Source: Henricia sp. BOLD:AAB3569
Taxonomy: Eukaryota > Echinodermata > Asteroidea > Spinulosida > Echinasteridae
Direction: 5' to 3'
Length of the DNA: 64,000 bases
Assembly: GCA_037783545.1 (NCBI GenBank)
Contig: JBBELK010000984.1
Span: forward strand, 310,001 to 374,000
This document shows, one piece after another, positions 58,273-64,000 of this stretch (positions are counted from its first letter, which is position 1; each line of letters starts with the position of its first letter). The notes below the pieces were generated by a model. That model was not told the origin of the DNA. It did no database searches and was given only the letters and a program-made list of their open reading frames with translations. Made by a program: the position numbers and the translations under genes.

Positions 58273-58408
58273 CAATTGTTGACTGGTGTGGTGTGCGTTA
58301 TGGGTTTTAACACCCTCTGGAGCTCATAGCACCCTCGGCGTTGCCTCGGGTGCTATGAGCTCCCTCGGGTGTTAAAACTCCATATCCCACACCACACCAG
58401 TCAACAAA
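58273..58408. mobile_element. Hairpin element
   Basis: CAATTGTTGACTGGTGTGGT and ACCACACCAGTCAACAAATG bound arms that continue through TTTTAACACCC and GAGCTCATAGCACCC. Confidence 0.8.
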
Positions 58409-58429
58409 TGTTTATTAAAACTGGTGTGA

Positions 58430-58660
58430 TATAGTGCTGTACGAGTTACGCAACACGAGTCATACGTGAGTTGCACGAGTTTGGTGCAAGTTGCTCACGA
58501 GTTGTCAACTCGTTGCCGAAATGTTTAACATGTTTAAAAATGTTGCCACGATTTGCGCGCTGCTACGAGTTGATAAGAGTTATTACGAGTTGTATCCGAA
58601 TTACACGAAACATCCCGAGTTGGCACACGGGGTTTCCCGAATTCATGAACTCGTGAAGCT
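58430..58660 (+). repeat. ACGAGTT word-dense stretch, right part
   Basis: TACGAGTTACGC, CACGAGTCATACGTGAGTT, TCACGAGTTGTC and TTACGAGTTG recur. See 57640-57960. Confidence 0.55.
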
Positions 58661-59785
58661 CCGGCCAATCACGGGCGAGATTTTTCCGTGTGTGAGAGAG
58701 CCCGGAAGAACAACCTCTATAGGCACTCGACACAAAAGTGGTGTCTCTTAGCAGTAAAACATGTGCGCTCCTAAAAACAAATGACAAGAGATGGATAACC
58801 CTCAACGAAAGTGCATACTGGAATGCAACCACAATGACCTGTTTTGTATAGGTATTAAAGTATAAGTTGTTTAACATTTTCGTGTTAAAGGCATTTGCCA
58901 ATCTTTTTCAATTTTGTTCAGCTCTGTTACATTCAAAAACAGTTTTATGTTATTTTAGGAAAACGAATCGAGAATGTAACCCAATTTCATGCACGTATAC
59001 AGTTGATGGAAATAGTACCCTTTGTTTAGACTTTGTAGTAGAAGATATTCGTCGGTGTTGGCAAATTTTGACTATACCTCCGCTTCGCTTCGGGATAGTC
59101 ACAGGCACTCTATTTCCCGATAAACAAATTGTTGTTGTTGCATACATATTAAAAAAAGGTTTGTTACGAAAATTTCACCCGTGTCAGCTCAAAATAATGT
59201 GCAATGTGCATTACTTCAATGGATGGTTGGTGGCGTATGTTGTTAAATACGATTTTTCAAAGGGATTATGAAAAGTCTGACGGAAAGTTAGTCACGTCAC
59301 GATATGGGCACATTTATCGTGACGAAGTTGAACCTGCAGGCTCAATCCCCAGTGGTACCATTATGTTAGGTTAAAATTGTGGGGGCGGAGCTTCCACCTT
59401 TCGGCCGGGGGGGGGGGGGGGTTTAAAGCCCAAGGGTAAACGAAGTTTTTTTGGGATTTATTTCGATATGTAGGCCTACAATTACTTTTATCCAGAACTG
59501 TCAATAAATCGTATAATGGACATGAAGAATGGAAAGGTAATATACTACCAAATGCGTGCTCCAGTGCCATGGTAAATTGGTCTAAACGTTCGCTAGTAAC
59601 CTAAAACACCCACTGCTAAGGCGCAGGGGAAACGTTCACTGGTTTTAGTGTCGACCCAGTAACCATGGCAACGCACAAATGGTGACGGAAGTTCAATTTA
59701 GTAATTTGTAAAACTAATGGATACATGGTAAACAAAATTGACATTGCTATCGGGAAAAACGGTTGCCTGTAACTAAAAAAGCTGT
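58661..59785. other. No supported gene; G run
   Basis: An open frame at 58867-59271 starts after TTAACATTTTC and has no recognisable domain. A run of about 15 G lies near 59407, and TAGTCACGTCACGATATG with ATCGTGACGAA near 59290-59320 forms a small hairpin. Confidence 0.35.
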
Positions 59786-59892
59786 ACAGGACGATTGCGT
59801 CCACTTGGACCATTGTGTCCGCAGATGTTTGTTCGGACACAATGGTGCGGACATAATGGTTATAGAGCGGACACAATGATCCTGTACAGCGT
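59786..59892. mobile_element. Small hairpin element beside the transposase 3' end
   Basis: GCTGTACAGGA and TCCTGTACAGC bound 107 bp with CCATTGTGTCCGC and GCGGACATAATGG phrases. It ends 25 bp from the transposase stop codon. Confidence 0.65.
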
Positions 59893-59916
59893 CAATATGG
59901 TTTATATTGAGTACAG

Positions 59917-62900
59917 CTACAATTCACGGTAGATGGCATCACGCAGGTAGAGATACACGTGGGTAGCTTCCTCTGCGTTCGATGGCAGACTGAGGTTGTT
60001 CTCCATCATAAGGTAACAGCATAACTGATAAACTATATTGCTGCTACACGGTCTCCCGTCCTTGAAAACACAATCTTCGATGCATACTTCAACATCATCG
60101 ACAGACACAGGCACAAGCTTATTCCTGGTGTTGTATAACTCCGGGGAGGTATACATTATGATTGGCTTCCCAGTCGGCTCAATCATGTTACGATGTCGCT
60201 GTAATCGATGACAGTTCCATGTTTGGGCGACCTCATCCAATTCTCTCTGAAAATAGTCAAAGGAACACTTGATAACTAATAAAGGCGAGGTATGTGGATA
60301 TGTTTCCTCCACTTTTAGGGACTGTGAGGCCCAGTTAAAGCTAGGTTCACACATTCCCGATGTTTAAGCCGAATTGCCACGAATAGCAATCCTTGAGTAA
60401 ATCGGGGAATGGTTCTTGGCTGCCTCGGGATGATTGTGGTTGTTCGTTGAAAGATCGGGAAGCGCCCCGACAATTTTGGACATGTTCAAAATTGTCGGGG
60501 TGATTCGGGAACAAATTTCTTAGTTCATTCTTGTTTAAGCCCCAGTCACACCAAGGTCCCGAACCATCCCGGGCTGAAATATTGCCGATCCGGGGTCCTA
60601 TCCGTGTTGGTTCCTGGTTGGTTCGTGTTGGGTCCGGAGTAGTTCTGGATGGTACTGGATGAATCGGGATAGTCCTGGGCGGTTCGGGAGGTCACCCCGA
60701 CTTTTTAAAACTGTTTAAGCCTAGGTCACACCAACGCCGGATACAACAAGGATTATCCCGGATAGCCACGGACCCAGAATGACCCTCTTCCGGGGCGAAT
60801 CGGGATGAAATCGTCCAGACCGTCCCCTCGACGGTGGAAAAACCCAGACACCCCCGTACTGTCCCGTACCATGACGGACCACACGGAAACAGTACGTTTT
60901 ACCAAGGATTGACTACGGACCCAACACGGACCCAACACGAACCACCCCGTACTACCACGGACCCAACACGTTTTACCACGAACTGCCCCGGACCCAACAC
61001 GAACTGTCCCGAACTGTCCCGGAAGAGCTACGGATGCACCCTGAACCATCCCGGACCCAACACGGAACCAACACGAACCGCCACGGAGACTATAAATACA
61101 GTTGCGTTTGTCATTGGTTTTCACTTTTCGACAGGACTTTGTTGTGTCCGGGGAGGTCCGGGATGGTAGGTGGCGACAACGTGTTGGGAAAATTATGCCG
61201 TATCGCCAAGTATCGCCAAGCATCATCACGTTGCCACTACGGATTCACTACGTACTGTCCCGAACCCAACACGAACCGAACACGAACCATCCCGAAATCA
61301 ACTTCTATCTAACTGAATAGCTAAGCCCCCATAGCTGTTAAAATAACTGTCACTTTGTTTACTAATGCAATATTGTATGCAGGGGAGCTCATTAAATGTG
61401 CGTGACTGACGTTACAAAAAAGGGACTTGCAAAAAAATCAGTCATCTTTATTTTCAATTTCTTCTCAAACTAATGATACATTCAAAATGGTTATTCTACC
61501 CCTCAAAATAGAAGAGTTGGACCTAACAAACACACCATTTGGAGTCAGAAATATTGCATCAGTATATGTGTACACATGAAAATATGCGTGACTGACGTTA
61601 CATGTGACTGACGTTACATTTTCTGTCATTACAACTTATAACAAAAAAGTGGATACCACAATACCTACAAAACGGACAATACAAAGTGTCCTATACAAAT
61701 TTACAACCTTAAAGGCATACTTTAACCATCCTAGGTAGTTTCTAATAAATTTGGGGTTTTATTTTTTCCCCCTCATGTCCACCTATTTGCGGAATTGCCC
61801 AGCATAGGTTTGATTAAAAGGACACGGCTTTGTTGGGCTATTTTAGGCTCGAAACAGACCCATACATTTTTCTGAAAGTCTTTCCGAAATAGACGAAAGA
61901 GAACCTGAAAATAAACCACCAAATATTGGGCCGTTTTTTAGCAATTTTCAAAAAGTCAAGGTCACGTGACTTTTCGGAACCAGATTCTGGTTCCGAAAAG
62001 TCACGTGGTCTTGTGAGTCAGTTGTATTTCCAGCCGTATGGCCGTGTGATACACAGTTTATTCCTGAAGTTTATTACTGCAGTACTGCATCAAATTCAGC
62101 TCTGATTTTTTTCAAAATAATTATGAGTATTTGACAAAAGAGACTATTTATTCAGGTTAGGAAACAAAGTTAAACATAACTCTGAAAAATCGTACATAAT
62201 ATTTGGACACAAAGTCCAAGGAACCGAAGCGAGTTCCACCGTGGACAGTCTACCGGACAATGTGACTTTTAGCCCCACGGCACACAAACATTGCCCGCCT
62301 AAACCAGTAGTGCTGTTGAACTACGTTCGTGAAGACAAACCATGAATGTCAGCTCCTCTACAGAAAAACGGAAAAACCCATTCAGTCGTCCAGGCTGCCC
62401 AGTGAAATCTTCAGCAAAGAATGAGAGATATCCAAAGCAAAAAGCTGCCAAGTGAAAAGCGAATCGTTACCGACAAAGTCGTGAGTCTAGTGCGACAGTG
62501 AACGGCTGGTAAAGCGTATAACTCGACTATTGACATTGTTTATTAATTTTAAACTGTTGTGGTTAATTACGGGACATTTTGACCATCTTTGTTTCACAAG
62601 GACCATTAAAAAACTATTGTCAAAGATGCTGTATCACTAAATTACGTAAACAGTAGGCCGGTGTGTCCCTTTAATAACAATACCATTTCAAAAGGTTTGA
62701 AACCACAAAGTTGTTCGACCTAGCAACAAGTATTGTATGCCAATGAACTGCAACTATTGACATCGAATTGCATGAAGCAGGTGAATAAAATAGCCCGTAA
62801 ATTTGAATACATTTAATACGAAAATGGATTGTGCACAATTTCTGTGAACAGAACCATTGTCAAAATATTCATAATTACAAAAGCGGTTTGTGTGCAATTC

Positions 62901-63747
62901 TTGATTAACTTACCTGTATTAATGCCATGAAGCAGAACTGAATTAGACTTTTATCAAGGAAATGTCCGTTGAAGTCCCCATCATCTTTGAGTTCAGAAAA
63001 TATGTTCATCCAAAACTGTGCACTTTCCTTTCGGAGGATGCCCCACCATGCCTCGATACGCTGATTTGCTATGCTCTGACCGTAGACAAAGCTCTTTTCA
63101 CCGGCCAAACTATCTTGGTGATTTCTTCTGAGGAACCTTTGCATAGTTCGGACCGTACTATTTTCAGTTCCCAAGTCTGCACGAACTCTACGTGGGCATC
63201 CACATTCGTCGATCGCAGATCTAATGAAGTATCCAGCAATGACCCTGGGATTACTGCTAGTGTGGTGGGCTTTTAGCCAGACTATTTTTCGCGAGAAGCC
63301 GTCGATGCATCCATTAATACAAATACCGTAAGGCTTCAGTTTGTCGTATGAGTCAATATGCCAAGTAAAGTTTGGACCAACACCTCTATATTGCCTACGC
63401 TGGAGACGTCTTCGACGCCGCTTATCTACCCCTTCTGGATCCAAAATGGCAAGGAGGTGTCTTGTAGTATCTCTAGACACCCGAAGTCCATTCGCTACAC
63501 ACTTTGAATGCATCCACCGATATCCGTGTAATTGTCCAGATTCTTGTAGTGCGTCCAAAATAAAAACGGCCACGTCAACTACGTTTGAATGTTTACGACG
63601 ATACAAACTGAGCCCCTTTAATATACGTTTGAGATGCCTTAGACTGATGATTACTCGATGTTTTGCAACTAAATAATACAACGTTTCTTTTTGGTTGAAT
63701 CCTAATTCAAAATACAACTGCACAAGACTCTCTCTGTTCGCTGCCAT
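59917..63747 (-). CDS. Integrase-like DDE transposase, two exons, apparently intact
   Basis: Exon 1 is 63747-62914 (278 codons, ATG start). Its donor is a perfect GTAAGT. Exon 2 is 60246-59917 after TTTGACTATTTTCAG, and joins in phase 0 (ALIQ then RELDEVAQTW), giving 387 residues. Residues 1-50 look like a helix-turn-helix. The RNase-H fold carries WHIDSYDKLKPYG (D132), RADLGTEN (D191) and NQRIEAWWGILRK (E232), a rve-type DDE triad. An arginine-rich stretch (107-118) precedes it. Exon 2 carries the conserved tail with CHRLQRHRNMIEPTGKP. Proteins of this form occur widely in corals, molluscs and fish as unnamed integrase-core proteins. I do not assign a Repbase family (Ginger- or IS3EU-like are candidates). 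The start codon is 44 bp from the right array, so its promoter must lie in or next to the array. The intron (2.67 kb) holds other repeats. Confidence 0.88.
60340..61310. repeat. CCCGAACC/ACACGGACC word-dense region in the transposase intron
   Basis: Three start-like phrases, GGTTCACAC, AGTCACACCAAGG and GGTCACACCAACG, occur near 60346, 60546 and 60727. From 60560 to 61310 words such as CCCGAACC, GGACCCAACACG, ACGAACC and their complements fill the sequence. Word orientation flips between the 60550-60700 and 60740-61310 halves. No gene inside. Confidence 0.55.
61321..61813. other. Intron sequence with repeated GTGACTGACGTTACA
   Basis: GTGACTGACGTTACA occurs three times (about 61401, 61588 and 61604), the last two almost adjacent. 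Otherwise unrecognised. Confidence 0.5.
61814..62674. mobile_element. TTAA-flanked 861-bp element, intact copy
   Basis: TTAA at 61814-61817 and 62671-62674 bound ends of the type AAAGGACAC(A)CCGGC. The broken relative at 46468-50185 matches its left, middle and right parts in order. It lacks a transposase and sits in the transposase intron. Confidence 0.7.
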
Positions 63748-63792
63748 TTATACCAATAGATCCGTACAGTGATAGGCGAGTACTTATTATTA

Positions 63793-64000
63793 TCACGTAC
63801 GTACGTATTAAATTATCACGTACGTACGTATTAAATTATCACGTACGTACGTATTAAATTATCACGTACGTACGTATTAAATTATCACGTACGTACGTAT
63901 TAAATTATCACGTACGTACGTATTAAATTATCACGTACGTACGTATTAAATTATCACGTACGTACGTATTAAATTATCACGTACGTACGTATTAAATTAT
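63793..64000 (-). repeat. Inverted tandem array, 23-bp unit, nine copies to the window end
   Basis: Perfect repeats of CACGTACGTACGTATTAAAT followed by TAT. On the minus strand this is the same unit as the left array (ATACGTACGTACGTGATAAT), reading inward. Units are identical to one another, unlike the slightly varied left array. The outer end is not visible. Confidence 0.95.

Larger units (their letters stand above)
44578..64000. mobile_element. Proposed giant DNA transposon with tandem-array termini
   Basis: The arrays at 44578-45425 and 63793-64000 have the same unit in inverted orientation, both reading inward. Some left units (ATACGTACGTACGTGATAA then TTTA) are identical to the right ones. 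An intact DDE transposase begins 44 bp inside the right array, and an intact protein kinase gene lies between. Together these give the layout of a transposon with terminal inverted repeats, a transposase and cargo, at least 19.4 kb long. The right outer end is outside the window, so length, target duplication and true termini cannot be seen. The alternative is two unrelated insertions of one satellite. Confidence 0.5.

Noticed and set aside
58867..59271. 134-codon open frame
   Set aside because: No recognisable motif, non-ATG start in the track frame, and no splice or promoter support.
62962..63676. Plus-strand frames of 104 and 111 codons
   Set aside because: They are antisense shadows of the transposase first exon.

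Overview
The window looks like 64 kb of nuclear DNA from a marine invertebrate, most likely an echinoderm or a close deuterostome relative. Coding density is very low, genes are split by introns with good GT/AG sites, TACATGTA-type words are frequent, and dozens of small hairpin or terminal-inverted-repeat elements are present, including the GGGGCCAATTTCATGA family. The species call is inference. Nothing suggests a bacterial or organellar origin.

Left part (1-14 kb). A possible coding exon sits at the window edge. At 6.3-9.2 kb there is an inverted, degenerate duplication of an unrecognised two-exon gene. Next to it is a convincing two-exon superfamily-1 helicase of Schlafen-like type (9260-13017, 5' end not found). 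Its intron holds a minisatellite and an inverted pair of tRNA-like heads. A diverged ~170-185 bp satellite follows.

Middle (14-44 kb). This is a graveyard of mobile DNA. It holds two non-LTR retrotransposon fragments, a gag fragment of an LTR element, a Penelope-like reverse transcriptase fragment, and many short inverted-repeat elements. One LINE is split by a clean 2.9-kb TA-flanked element packed with TTAACCA words. Several nested insertions can be ordered in time. One plausible cellular terminal exon lies at 40858-41034.

Right part (44.6-64 kb). This is the most interesting region. A roughly 37-unit array of a 21-23 bp repeat with core ACGTACGTACGTGATAA lies at 44578-45425. The same repeat in inverted orientation starts at 63793 and runs off the window. 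Just inside the right array, starting 44 bp from it, is an intact integrase-like DDE transposase gene (two exons, 387 codons, perfect splice sites). Between the arrays is an intact 715-codon intronless protein kinase with an N-terminal GGGTR/LFFPxG-type region and a possible Ig-like segment. I propose that this is one giant DNA transposon of at least 19.4 kb, with tandem-array termini and a kinase cargo gene. The space between its genes is filled with younger TTAA-flanked and hairpin elements.

Across the window one architecture recurs. Different elements have ends or bodies made of densely packed copies of a short word, with a different word for each element: TTAACCA, CAAGAAA, AACGTT, ACGAGTT, GACTCGA, CCCGAACC, ACGTACGT.
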